DNA of 64,000 nucleotides from Membranipora membranacea (GCA_914767715.1 OU612071.1:27897681-27961680); one strand, 5' to 3'. Shown: positions 1 to 10,973, counted from the first letter of the stretch. Translations and numbers: made by a program. The notes: generated from the sequence alone by a model not told the origin.

Positions 1-561
1 AATAGAAAGACTTTATGAGTGATCATTTAGATTGAAGTTGATATTATGCATTAATAGAGCATCGCTCTTTCCAATCGAAAACCCCCCTTAAACTACAATA
101 CTCTTTAGCTTGCTGATGAAAGCGAGTGAGGCCATATTCTACATTTTGGCTTGCAGAATGGCCACATCATAAATAAATATTTATATTATACATATATGAT
201 AGAACCCAGCGGGCAATAAGTTGTCTAAACAGAGTTGGAAAGAGGTTACCGGAAGAGGCTGAAAACTGTTGCCAATGGTATATCATATGGACCGGTGGAA
301 GAGGTTGCGAAAAAGGGATTTTTACAAACCTCTTCCAGAAATTTAATATAGGTTTTATTTCCTTATATATATATATATAGGATATAACAGGGGTATTAAT
401 AACTGTCTCTATCCAATTTCGATCTTAAGATTACATAATTCAATTATTTGTTTTATATATTAAGTTTTCTATTATCACACAGAAGGCATGTAGGGGAGGG
501 AGTAAGAGGTACTGGCTGAGTGGGTCTGTAGAATGGCTTCTGCCTTGCTTAGAGCAAATAG

Positions 562-578
562 CCTAGGTATTCAGATAC
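562..578 (+). repeat. Target-site duplication, left copy
   Basis: Reads CCTAGGTATTCAGATAC; it matches 815-831 with one mismatch and borders the 3' end of the U2-headed retroposon. Confidence 0.8.
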
Positions 579-813
579 CCCCCCTGTTTATGACAAAACA
601 GAGGGTGGGCTGCCCCTAAAGAGGGACGCAAGTTGCCTGGAGTCCTCATACTGAGAGTGTGATACATCCTAGTAAACTAGAATGCATCCTAGAGGTGAGG
701 CCATGGTAGACCTCCTAATCATGAGTGTGCAGCAAGCTGCCAGAAACCGAAACAGGCACTAATCAGCAATTGGCCATGACACTTTGATCTTAGCCAATAG
801 GCCGAGAAGCGAT
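579..813 (-). mobile_element. Retroposon with a U2 snRNA-like 5' head
   Basis: Read on the minus strand, the element starts at 813 with ATCGCTTCTCGGCCTATTGG and continues CTAAGATCAAAGTGT, which is the 5' end of U2 snRNA with very few changes over about 35 nt. It then diverges from U2, so it is not a U2 gene. The 3' end near 579-605 is a short hairpin (CTGTTT, loop TGTCAT, AAACAG) followed by a G run, with no poly(A). Both sides carry the same direct repeat, TAGGTATTCAGATAC (564-578 and 817-831), and the right copy abuts the U2 start almost directly. This is the pattern of target-primed reverse transcription of a chimeric RNA. snRNA-headed SINEs are a known but uncommon class; whether this is a multi-copy family or a single template-switch event cannot be told from one copy. 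Confidence 0.8.
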
Positions 814-814
814 C

Positions 815-831
815 CTTAGGTATTCAGATAC
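815..831 (+). repeat. Target-site duplication, right copy
   Basis: Reads CTTAGGTATTCAGATAC and lies directly next to the first base of the U2-like head. Confidence 0.8.
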
Positions 832-1793
832 TAAGCTGGAATCTCTGATTCATGCAGCAACAAGGGTAACATTTCCTGAACACTACTTTTTGTGTTGCGT
901 ATCAGGTGGTGCCAGAAGCAGTTGATTCAATCAATGGCAATGTATTTGCCTATTTCAAAGTTCTTGGATGTGACATTGGTTCACAGGAATTAAATAGGGA
1001 TGCTCCTTTCTTATTTGATTGCTTGGGGTCTGGATATTGAGCATTGTCGAAAATAAACATTTCGCTAGGGGAGATAAATGCTACTTTGGTCTGCAATTAC
1101 ATCGACCTAGCTGTGACATCCATTTTTACACCCAGCCTAGACTTCTAGGATTGTTACCGCAGTAAATATTTTCCATTGAAAACAGCGAGGAATAAACTGT
1201 TCTCATGCTACAGCCATCCTAATAGATGGTAAATACATTAATATTTAAGTGTTTGCTATGTGTTGTCAGTCCAGTAAAGTTATTTCTGCGACAGATAATG
1301 GCCAAAAAATAGAGTATAAAAGTAGAAGCATCTCCAACCACTTATATCTGTTGCTGGGAAACTGGGATATGTGGCTCCCTCTGGCATATCTATCGAAGAC
1401 AGGTAATGTCAGAGGATATTGGCCGATAAAAAGGCTGCCCATTGGCAACCTCTACAGAAGGTTGCTGGCTAAATGGATCGATTATGATTTTTCCCACTGG
1501 CATACAGACTGTGAGCTAATTTCCGCAGACGTCGCATCCTTGCCTTTGTTTATATGCCCCATATTCTTCGGGATGTGGCGAGTAATACGAGCCCTTGACT
1601 TCAACCAATACAACTGAAATTGTTAACACAATGCTGGGGACAAAGACGTATCCTTTAATATAATGTTTCATTCTTACATATCTTACTTCAATAAATTATA
1701 TTAAGGAAAATGAATAGGTCTTTATGTTATGTAGCTCTAAAATTCCCTTTTGTTATGAGAGAGTGTAAGGAACGGAAGAAGTAACTTGAGTTA
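832..1793. other. No gene recognised
   Basis: Two overlapping open frames (1249-1617 plus, 1266-1448 minus) show no recognisable motif and no clear splice partners. Nothing else is supported here. Confidence 0.5.
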
Positions 1794-1911
1794 TTGATGA
1801 GGATGAGAATGAGAATGAGGATGAGGATGAGGATGAGGATGAGGATGAGGATGAGGATGAGGATGAGGATGAGGATGAGGATGAGGATGAGGATGAGGAT
1901 GAGGATGAGGG
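1794..1911 (+). repeat. GATGAG hexanucleotide satellite
   Basis: About 19 tandem GATGAG units with a few GATGAGAATGAG variants at the left edge. The frame translates as an alternating Met-Arg run, which is a by-product of the repeat and not a gene. Confidence 0.97.
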
Positions 1912-2979
1912 TGTTTATATGTCTTTATTTTTCAAATTTATGCAGTGTAACCAACCCAAAACTCATTACCACTAGTGTTGTATTGAGCCAGTAAAAATGA
2001 AAATGAGCCGAGCCACTGAAATTTCCCTAAATTCGGGTACTAGTCGGGTCGAGTCGAAAAGAGCGCGTGTAATGAATTTACATTACGACTTCATAAGTCG
2101 ATGTCCAACTCCTACACTGTCTTCAGATATCACAATTTAAAAGAATGATGGATATTCATCCACTAATCACTAGTGCAATTAGCTAATAGTACATGTTAAG
2201 TTTGATTCAGTTTGTAATATATCTAGACATAATGAACTATAGGCCAGCTATATAGCAGCTATAGCATAAGTTGTTATGGCACGGACAATATTTTATGGCA
2301 GAATACTTCATTGGTGTATGTTCTGTAAAATTCACCGGGTGTACCCAGTTGTAGTGGTCATATTTAGAAATTAAAAGGTGTTTTGTTTTGGCATTATATG
2401 TGTGGGGAAATAACTCCTATTCTATGTAATCTAAGTAATCTAATCATCAGGGAATCCCAGGTTGAAATTGCATTGTGGGATTTTGTTGACATGGCAATTA
2501 ATTCACCAAGTAAACTTGGATAGAAGGCTGCTCGCATCAGACCAGCACAATTGAAAAATTTCAATTGAACTATGTCAAACTTTCTAACATGCTAATGACA
2601 TGATATGTGGATATGCGGTAGCGCTGTCTCTCATCAACCATCTCATGCAATGATAAAACATACAATGTAGAACCCAGTACTATAGTCTTGACTTGTGCCA
2701 ACTGCATCAAACTCTTGACTTCCCAGTAATCACATATCGATAGTGTGAATATTTGGGATATGCAGTAGTGCTGCGGCTGACCTCTTAAACTGGGTACACA
2801 CTTTTTTCCTACATCAAATTTGTCTCACGCTATCATGTTTTGAGCAGTCTTATGTCTAGGCTGCTTTTTGTCTTGTTCTCGTTGAGAAGTAGTGCTGTCG
2901 CTGACCATCTTTTAAAATGATGTGATATAATATCTTGTTAAAATCATACATATAGTCGTGTTTCCTGCTGACCATGTTA

Positions 2980-3620
2980 ATCACTTAACATTTCACTTAC
3001 GTAACCGATTGTGATGAAAATTGAAGGTATGCTGCCGCGCTGCCGCTGACATGGTTGCTACAACCGGGTACACTCTCAGTTTTGATTCAGCATATTGTTC
3101 TACCCTAGATATACCCTTGTTTTAAACTCGTAACATTTCACTTATTATTAGCGATTTTGAGAAAAATTGTGATATGCTGCCGCGCTGCCGATCTTCTGCT
3201 GACATGATTGCTACGACTGGGTACACTAGACCAAAGTTGGTCCATTTGCCTGCATTCCGAGCTGTGGCTTCCGATCCACTGGTCATGCTGCGGCGTGACC
3301 AGTGGATTGGGAGCAATAGGTATGCAGGCAATTGGATAAAACTTGTTCTAGGTTACACCCTATTTCTTTATATTCAGCACGTTGTTATACCCTTGAAACA
3401 CCTTAATATTTCACTCATTAAAAGCAATTTTTAGAAGAAATGAGGATATGCTGCCGCGCTGCCGCTGACATTATCGCTACAACTGCGTACAACCTTAATT
3501 TTGGATTCACCACGCTGTTCCACCCTAGAAACACCTTTTATTGAATTCTTAACATTTCATTTATTATATGCAATTTTGAGAAATATTGCGGATATGCTGC
3601 CGCAAGACAGTATCATACTA
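2980..3620 (+). repeat. Tandem repeat of about 146 bp inside the foldback element
   Basis: The block GCTGCCGCGCTGCCG recurs near 3031, 3176 and 3450, with a shortened form at 3596. Spacings are 145, 274 and 146 bp; the long interval is explained by a small element inserted at 3227-3350. More diverged copies lie near 2610, 2765 and 2890. Confidence 0.75.
3227..3350 (+). mobile_element. Small MITE nested in the tandem repeat
   Basis: A 124-bp inverted-repeat element that begins TAGACCAAAGTTGG and ends ACTTGTTCTA. Flanks are GGGTACAC and GGTTACAC, an 8-bp duplication with one mismatch. Inner inverted parts include TTTGCCTGCAT near the left and ATGCAGGCAATTGG near the right. A second copy lies at 40359-40478, in opposite orientation, just upstream of the chitin synthase start. 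Confidence 0.7.
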
Positions 3621-4070
3621 ACCTAATAAAGATCTGACATTATACTTATTGAAAATTTTAAATTTGTCCTGATCTAACACTAGCAGACTTCTGCAAGTTT
3701 ACTTGGTAAATAAATTGGCAAGTCAACAAAATCCCCGCAATGCAGTTTCAACCTGGAATTCCCTGCAGATTAGATTAGTAAGATTACACAGAATAGGAGT
3801 TATGTCCCACACATATAATGCAAAAACAAAACACCTTTTAATTTCTAAATATGACCACTGCAACTGGGTACACCCGGTGAATTTTACAGAAGAAACATCA
3901 ATGAAGTATAATATGCGATCAGTTTCCTGCCATCAAAAATTGTCCGTGCCATTATTTTATAGAGCAGCTAGGCTGCTTCTGGCCTACTATGAAAACTTGA
4001 AACCAAGTTTCATCAAATTCTATCAAGTATTTATCAAATTATAGATGTCTGAAGAAAGCTTTATGTAGTG

Positions 4071-4108
4071 TTGTAATAATAATAATAATAATATAATAAT
4101 AATAATCA
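4071..4108 (+). repeat. AAT trinucleotide repeat
   Basis: Interrupted AAT run inside the right part of the large foldback element. Confidence 0.8.
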
Positions 4109-4436
4109 CAGCAAAAGCATGACTAATAGCTATATGTTTTATCATCGTATAGTCTCTATTTCCGAAATCATCACCTAAAATCCATACCATAGTGGTTAAG
4201 ATGGTGCACTGTAGTGCACTAGGTCTCAAGTATTTTGACCAACACTTGATAGTTGAGACCCGTAAGGAAGTAGACCTCTGACCCGACTTGACCCTAACAT
4301 GACCCGACCACAGAAACCCTAAACCCGACCAACCCGTTGACTCGACCCTGAATACAACACTAATTACCACATCTGATTGCAGTTGTATATAGCAGAATTA
4401 ATTCAAAGGTGTCAAATATCACTTTTTGAGTATCAA

Positions 4437-4893
4437 TAGACAGTTTTCTGAGCACTGATTTAGGCCTCAATTCAGAGTTGTCCTCTCTCCAGCTTGATAC
4501 TTTTGACCCACGCCGCATAGGAAAAACGTGCTGAAAAGAGGGTTATCTTGAAAAACGCTTATAAAAGGATAAACATTATTTTTGATTCAGAATCTGCAAC
4601 ATTGAAACTCATATGGACAGAGTTTGGGAAATAATTTTAGTAATTGGATAGTCAATTATAGCAGTTTCTGCCTGTTTTGCGGACAATTTGGCAAAATTTT
4701 ACATGAATTTTGTCACTAAAATTAAGATTTATCAACATTCAAGCCTCCAATGATGTCTCACAGGGTTTTCACTGGTGCAGACTCTGAATCAAAAATCAGT
4801 TTCAGTTTCCTATGCGGTGTGGGTTAAAAGTACCAAACTGGAGAGAGGGCAACTCCGAATTAAGGCATAAATAAGAGTTCAGAAAACTGTCTA
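4437..4893. mobile_element. Second foldback element
   Basis: The left arm (4437-4600) starts TAGACAGTTTTCTGA. The right arm (about 4770-4893) is its inverted partner and ends TCAGAAAACTGTCTA. The arms share blocks such as CCTCTCTCCAG and CCGCATAGGAAA, with a middle rich in TTTTTGATTCAGA. Flanks read TATCAA and TACCAA, a possible short target duplication with one mismatch. No coding frame. Confidence 0.7.
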
Positions 4894-5880
4894 TACCAAC
4901 ACCTTTATAAATCAAAATGTAGAGGAATCGCAGCCTTCCAATATATTACTTTGTGTCATTTGTCATTAGTGGCATATAAGCATATGGTATATATAAGTAA
5001 TTTACAGATAGCAGTAGCAGTAGCAAACATCGAAGGTACAACTAAACGTTTAACACAGAAAGTGACCTCAAACTGTATCCTAAGAACGCAAATATGGTGA
5101 AACTCAACTTTGATTTACCAGTGCTATTTGTGAACCAATTCCACGATTGAATAGTCAACAATCAACAAACCTAAAAGTTTACATCAATCATGAGTCATGA
5201 GGGTGGCATGAGTATTTATGTAGCACAGTTACACCAACCATCTTTTACTGCGTAATTGATATGAATGGCAGCCACAGCAACACTATGAGAATCAATAGGC
5301 CCTATACTTAAACATGACAAAATCTATAAAAATACTGCAAAGTTTTGCTATAGTCGTTTGTGAGAAGTGGATTTTTTAGATGGTAATTGTTTGTCTAGTT
5401 CTGAATTCACTGCACTTGGTTAACAAAGCTCTCTGTGAAATATTGGATATCGAACCAGCTCTGAATTCTGATTAGCTGAGCATCGGGAAATTTAAGGTCC
5501 ATTCATTTGAGTTGCCTTGCCTGCTAGCCTATGACAACAGGTAACCAGTAGATAGGTGCATCAGGAGTGGAACCCACAACTCTCAATGCACCAACCCTAT
5601 AATATTTAGATTGATCAGATCAGTTTTTGAGATATGACAGTTTAAAACATCAGTCAAGCATGGCTGCACAGGAAACAGAAAGAGCGCGCAATCGTTGTAC
5701 CCGTAAAACTCAGTAGGGGAATTGCGTCTTTGGGTGGCTAATTGGCAAACATAATGACTCTGAAATTGTGAAGGCTTTCTGCTTTTAAAAACATAATAGA
5801 ACATCTCTCTTTTTCCAAACAGGGAAATTTTAAACAGTATGGGTTCAAAAAAGGACAATCTATGTTAACAATTTTTGTGA
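4894..5880. other. No gene recognised
   Basis: Unique-looking AT-rich DNA. Around 5550-5590 the minus strand has a box-B-like GGGTTCCACTCC that may be a worn tRNA-derived SINE, but no box A could be placed with confidence. Confidence 0.4.
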
Positions 5881-7150
5881 CATCAACCACCTAGCTCTTC
5901 AAAGACCCAGGTGTTCGGGACAATGTGAAACTAGAGAAGACTTTGGTGTACCAGTTTGAGTTACCAATGTCGTCCCATGAGCTGGGGTTCAGAAGCTTAC
6001 TGGTGACAGTGAATTTGGTGCTTGGCCTGACAGTTGGTGATCGTCTGTTACTGTATACCGTTCCAGTATCAGTAGTTATTATGTGAGATCTGTTGGGTAA
6101 GTTTTCAGTAACTTTGCCCGGCCTGACGCCGTCACATACGTAGACAGTCATTTCTGTCTTGTATTGGTATTTTTTTAACCATTGTATTGCTTATCATATG
6201 ATCCTTTCATCTTTGTTTCTAAAATTGCTCTTTTCCACTGATGGTGTTATGTTGTGGTGTATAGGGCTACTAGAGGGTTCTTTGATCCGCAGGAAGATCA
6301 TCCCGCAGTTGTCTGCCAATTTGCATCTTGGCTGGAGAAAATCCATATGTATAGGTGTATTCCGGTACGAGAGTGAAGCCAGATCAGTGGCTTTCTTAAT
6401 GAGGTTTTTTACCGTTTATGTGCATCTCTCCACCATGCAATTAATTAGCCTGAGGTTAATGCGGAAAGCTTGTTACGCTTTGGAAGCAGTAATCAGCTGC
6501 AAATTTCCTGATATCTTGGCTGGCATACCGAGGTCCGTTATCTGACATTACAGTGTATACCGGTCCTGGCGAATATGGATATCAGAGTGTTGATAACAGC
6601 TGTACTTGTCACGCTGGTCAGTTCAGGATAATTGTATATATCATGAGTAAATAATCTACTATGTCAAGGTTATCATCAGGGATATATAACTATAGGTTTC
6701 TAAGGTCTATTGGGAATAAAAGATGGTTTGTGAGGCTCAAATTGATCTGGTTGGTGTTGTAAGCAGGATCGACATTGTTTTACCATCTCGGCTATGTATT
6801 GAGATTTCCTAGGCCACTACACAGATTGATAGGCTCATTCTCAGCACTTTTGCATTCCTAACAGCTGAGTATGCGTTTCATAATGTCATTTCTCTCGCTG
6901 ATCTGTATCAATTTACTTTGGTTGTATATCAGTAGGTTTTCAACACATGGTGGCACAGGATAGTTATTCACTACTCGGAGTTTTGCACTCATAGCCCACT
7001 GCACATTCCATTCTATCATTGCCACCCAACGAAAGGCAGCAAACGTGTAAGTGTTAGGGTTGTTGACTTTACATCGCCCATTGCTGGGACTCTTGGTAGT
7101 TGCTTGTAGCTGTCTTTCCAGCATGTATGCATATCCCGTTCTCATGCTGT
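5880..7150 (-). pseudogene. Decayed Ty3/gypsy integrase region
   Basis: Read on the minus strand, fragments in shifting frames match the integrase part of a Ty3/gypsy pol gene. In order they are a zinc-finger-like stretch (IAEMVKQCRSCLQHQPDQFE, about 6760-6820), a catalytic-core-like MSDNGPRYASQD (about 6525-6560), a PQAN-xx-MVER-like stretch near 6430, a YRNTP motif near 6360, and a C-terminal part ending in a NRRSPTVRP-like stretch (about 6030-6055). Stops and frameshifts separate the pieces, so this is a dead copy. It lies upstream on the plus axis of the lectin exons and has no visible LTR. Protease, reverse transcriptase and RNase H were not found. Confidence 0.7.
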
Positions 7151-8060
7151 CACACGTCTTTCCAAAAGTAAGTCGATAAACACAAGATCGATGAAGAAAT
7201 GTGTGGTAGCACCGGTGTTATCATTTATTTGGACCACATGCCATGGTTGAATAGTGATTAGTTTTTGATTTTGAAAACTGCAATATATTAAGTAGTTTGT
7301 TTGTAAAACTTTGGGAATAAAATTAAAGCAACATTAAATTGATAACAAGATTTTGCTGTGTGTTATGCGATTTCAAACTAAAATTATCATCAAAACTGTT
7401 ATCAGCAAAACACTAGGACTGAGATCAGCAAATCAATCATGGCATCATTGATAATATCCCATGATAGCTCGTACAAAAGCAAAATCTGATGGGGAGATCT
7501 GCTGAGTAAATGCAGCTGATGATAATCCCCGAGGTAAAGATTAACATTTGGAGGATCAAGTCTCTGTATGAACATTAAGCTGTCCTGAAATGACTGGGCT
7601 GTATACAGCTTAAATTTTGTTCATTTGAATATTCATATTTGCATTTGTATAATGATTTGCACAGTCATTGAAAAGAGAAACTGACTAACCAGTTCAAAGA
7701 AAATTGATTGTAACATAAACTTACTCAGAGAAAAATGGGTTATTGGTGGGTGCGTGAGTAATACCATAAGAAATTTATGAAATTCTATAAGCATTACTGA
7801 ATGTCATATGAAAATTATCAAATTGCCCATAGTTTTGAATTTTAATTAATATTTGTCTCAACCTTTCATAAAGGTTGATCAAGTTTGGTGAATATCGTAA
7901 ATGTACAAGTCACTGTAATGTATATAGTAATATTTTATTGTCTTAAAGGCTGATGATGCTGATGCTCAAAGATGACCTCTCCATCAAGCAGTCAATAGAT
8001 TCAGTCACATTGAGAAACCATTTTAATGTCCTTGACCTTCTGACGTCATAGACAGAGGCT
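7150..8060. other. No gene recognised
   Basis: AT-rich sequence between the gypsy remnant and the lectin exons. A third lectin exon would be expected on the minus strand somewhere here, but none was recognised. Confidence 0.4.
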
Positions 8061-8063
8061 AAC

Positions 8064-8139
8064 CGACCAAACCATTTGAATATGCCGGCATCCCCCGTGT
8101 CTCTCCTAGCTCCTATCCAGAGAGTTCCCCGATCCGATG
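8064..8139 (-). CDS. C-type lectin domain exon (second part of the fold)
   Basis: On the minus strand, after the acceptor TTTGTTTTAG, the open frame reads SDRGTLWIGARRDTGDAGIF followed by KWFGR, and ends at a possible donor (G|GTTAGC). The pattern L-W-I-G-x-R-R-D-T-x-D-A-x-F-K-W is the conserved middle of animal C-type lectin-like domains (the WIGL motif region). Its entry phase fits the exit phase of the exon at 8330-8504. The remaining Cys-bearing C-terminal part was not found, so the gene is incomplete here. Carbohydrate binding cannot be judged because the calcium-site motifs would lie in the missing exon. Confidence 0.55.
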
Positions 8140-8329
8140 CTAAAACAAATTGGCATGCAAATTAAAAGTTCAAACGGTGTAAAAACTAGCGTTTATGAGG
8201 AGTCTAGGTATCAACCCTCTCCCCAACCTGAGGGACCTAATCATTTACACTTCAATTCAAGATAATGTCAGCATCCTGTCTGTTTAACACACACCAAACA
8301 GAGAGACGATCAGGTTTACAGACACTTAC

Positions 8330-8504
8330 TTTGTCTACAATGGCGAATATTATCAAACCACTCAACAGACTCCACAGTGTCAAATACAGCCAATCTTCTC
8401 CAGCTTCTTGGCAGAAAGCCGCAGCATCGTCCCAGGTCAGTGGCATGGTACCCGGCGGAAACAGGTGTTCGTATAGGAGTTCTTTAAGTAGTCAGGGGGA
8501 CAAT
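8330..8504 (-). pseudogene. C-type lectin domain exon with two frameshifts
   Basis: The minus strand has an acceptor (TTCTATTATCAG) and a donor (CAAA|GTAAGT). Between them lie three C-type-lectin pieces in different frames: CPPDYLKNSYTNTCFRRVP, then MPLTWDDAAAFCQEAG, then RLAVFDTVESVEWFDN. Each switch corresponds to one missing base, near 8450 and near 8395. Together they match the start of a C-type lectin-like domain (Cys pair, W-x-D-A-x-x-F-C, then a hydrophobic strand). Either the exon is decaying or the assembly has two indels; read data would decide. The 8540-10117 foldback element sits 36 bp upstream of its acceptor. Confidence 0.6.
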
Positions 8505-8539
8505 CTGATAATAGAATTACAATACCAGAGAGTTAGATG

Positions 8540-10117
8540 CATAGAGATATTATATACTCTAGAGTGGACAATGTGTACAAAAATAGCATCAGTTTTTGTC
8601 CTACTTAATTGTTGCGAAATCCATGACACAACGCAATCTGGTTGTGCATGGCTAGTGCCTGTATCATAAAACCTACCATTGAGAATATACGTATTGAGTA
8701 TGGAAACTTAGATTTTTAGCGCGCTTAGAGCCATTTTTTCGGAAATCTTTTTATGTGACACTATGTGGATCACTTGCAGGTATTCTCACTTTCAATTCTA
8801 TGACGTAACAAAATCTGGTTATGTGTGGATAGTGCATGAATAATTGACTTTATCATTGGAAATATTAGAATTTGACATACAAATTTAGTTTACGGAACAC
8901 TCATAGCCATTTTTGTCAGAGAATCTCACATGTAGCACCATTAACATCACCTGCAGGTATTTTCTCTTCCAAAGTTAAAGTCAATGAATGAACGAACGAA
9001 TGAATTTTTGGACACAAATATCCATACCGTGTTTATTCAACCTATTTCCTAATTGGTGGCGTGGCTGAATAGTTAGCGCGCTTGCACACAATGCCTTCAA
9101 AGGGATTACACGCGGGAGGCCGGGGGAACCCCGGCCTGGCCGCGGCAGATTCTTTCATGTTTTTCCCATCATGGGAATGGTTAGAATCCACTGGATTCTA
9201 ACAATTTGAAATTGGAGTGAACCACAAAATCGAAGCATGGAACCATAGTGAATGACAGTGCTAGCTGTTTTCTGCCAGTTGTCAGGCATTTAACTTTGTC
9301 TCTCTGACTAAAATTTTACACCCTCAGTGAGTTCATTTTATCTGTCTGCTATTATGACTTCCAATTATACAAGGTGTACAAGTAACCCGTGGTTAAATAA
9401 TTTTCAGCTTGAAGATCTCGGGTTTTGGTTTGGCTATGTCATTTAAAGCTCCTAATTCCCTCTTCGGGGTGGCCACTTTTTTTTGCCGAAACTATTCAAG
9501 CCAACACAGCAGTTTAAATCAATAAATACATAAGCTCTTCTGCTGAGTCGCTGAGTATCAAGAAAACGTCGAATGGATAACTCAAGATACATGCTTGTCC
9601 AGATTGACTTGTGGCAGAAAACAGCTAGCCCTGTCATGGCAATGAATGTCTTCGCGGTTTATATTTGGCTTATTTTAATGGGAGAATAAGAAAAATTTTA
9701 TACTGACTGGAAGAGCAAATACCTGCAGGTGATGTAAATGATGTTACATATGAGATTCTCTGAAAAAATGGCTATAAGTGCTCCATAAACTAAATTTGTA
9801 TGTCAAATTCTAATATTTTCAATGATAAAGTCAATGATTCATGCACTATCCATGCACAACCAGACTTTGTTGCGTCATAGAATTGAAAGTGAGAATACCT
9901 GCAAGTGATCAACATAGTGTCACATAAAAAACTTCCGAAAAAATGGCTCTAAGCACTCTAAATTTCCATACTCAATATGTATATTCTCAATGATAAGTTA
10001 TAATGTTACAGGCACTAGCCATGCACAACCGGATTGCATTGTCATGAATTTCGCAATCATTAAGTAGGACGTTTTTAGCACTGCATTGTCCACTCTAGAG
10101 TATATAATAACTCTATG
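8540..10117. mobile_element. Foldback element with 8-bp target duplication GTTAGATG
   Basis: The 1578-bp element has inverted ends (CATAGAGATATTATATACTC at 8540; the complement ends at 10117) and exact 8-bp flanks GTTAGATG at 8532-8539 and 10118-10125. Each arm is about 430 bp (8540-8965 against 9715-10117), and a shorter outer pair occurs near the centre (about 9244-9280 against 9605-9640). Within each arm a unit of about 190-200 bp is present twice in tandem. The spacer holds a tRNA-like SINE (9056-9150). No transposase frame. The 8-bp duplication would fit hAT or P-type transposition. Confidence 0.88.
9056..9150 (+). mobile_element. tRNA-like SINE fragment
   Basis: GGCGTGGCTGAATAGTTAGC fits a box A followed by a GCGC stem, as in tRNA-derived SINE heads. 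The expected box B is poorly preserved (the sequence continues GGGGGAACCCCGGCC). It is not a functional tRNA gene because no cloverleaf closes. Confidence 0.45.
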
Positions 10118-10678
10118 GTTAGATGTATGTGATATAGTTATAGTAACAAAAATCACCCATATCTCAAACTCAGACAACTATGACAGATGGAACATACTCA
10201 TCCTTCTAACATCAAGTATGTGTTCTATCAGTTTTAATCAAAATTGACAAGGGGTCTTTGAGGACTATAGGTGTCAATCACCTGTTCTCTGGAGAGTATG
10301 GTCACACTTCCCTTCCCCACAAAGACAAGACAAGTAATATCAATTTATTTTTATTCTCTTTGATTTTGATATTTAGAGGAGTATAAAGACCACAATGGAA
10401 GTTGATGATGCATATGCTGGTCAACACTCCATATGACAACAATAGAATCAACCAGCTAGTCATATTTCTATGTAGCAAGGTGATAAACATACAATGATTA
10501 CGATCTGCAGACCTAAAATTGTCATTGTCTTGTAGGCGTTAGTAATAGTAAGAGTATGAGGCTAGGACTGATATGAACATGAAGTCATTTAGTCGACAGC
10601 CTATGGGAAAATATCATGCTAGGCAAGATAGTAGCTGACTCAAGCTTAGGTCATTAGCATTTGTATTACATATATATT

Positions 10679-10763
10679 AAAATATATACAACAACATATA
10701 TTACATATATATATATATATATATATATTCAAATTTATAATTCACACATATAAATATATATTT
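10679..10763. repeat. AT dinucleotide-rich tract
   Basis: Runs of TATATA with short interruptions, directly after the donor of the minus-strand exon at 10766. Confidence 0.8.
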
Positions 10764-10765
10764 AC

Positions 10766-10973
10766 CTGATGGGGGGGGGGCAGCCGAGTGGGCAGGTTGT
10801 TTGAAGGGGATAGTTACAAGCACATGTGATCGCATCGAATATAAGTCCTGTGGGGCAGGGCTGCTCAACACCTGTGGGATTGGCTGGATCTATGTATTGT
10901 ATAAACTTCATACAGCCCTCTGAGGAGACCGGCAGGTAAAAGTTGCCATTCCCTCCGCATGCACAGGGTGATG
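10766..10973 (-). CDS. Cys-rich chitin-binding (peritrophin-A)-like exon
   Basis: On the minus strand the exon runs from the acceptor TTTCTCTTGCAG to the donor ATCAG|GTAAAT. The open frame has cysteines in the order C-A-C-GGNGNFYLPVSSEG-C, 17 residues, C-PTGLIFDAIT-C-A-C, then two more ahead of a proline run encoded by ten C bases. Spacing and the FD-x-x-x-x-C end resemble the chitin-binding type-2 (peritrophin-A, CBM14) domain of secreted matrix proteins. It may belong with the lectin exons downstream on the same strand, but its exit phase as read would not join the 8504 exon in frame. A length error in the C10 run or a missing intervening exon could explain this. No start codon or signal peptide was identified. 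Confidence 0.55.

Larger units (their letters stand above)
1973..4362. mobile_element. Foldback (hAT-like) element with 8-bp target duplication
   Basis: The ends are inverted: TAGTGTTGTATT at 1973 and AATACAACACTA ending at 4362. They are flanked by identical 8-bp repeats ATTACCAC (1965-1972 and 4363-4370). The arms are long imperfect inverted repeats: about 2112-2600 pairs with about 3625-4065, and blocks such as the one around 2325-2450 match the reverse complement of 3780-3900. The centre is a degenerate tandem repeat of about 146 bp with the motif CTGCCGCGCTGCCG. No transposase frame is visible, so it would be non-autonomous. An 8-bp duplication and a TAGTG terminus fit the hAT superfamily, but family assignment is inference. 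Confidence 0.85.

Noticed and set aside
774-813. Functional U2 snRNA gene
   Set aside because: Only about 35 nt match; the branch-point recognition sequence and Sm site are absent.
1794-1994. Met-Arg repeat protein
   Set aside because: By-product of the GATGAG satellite.
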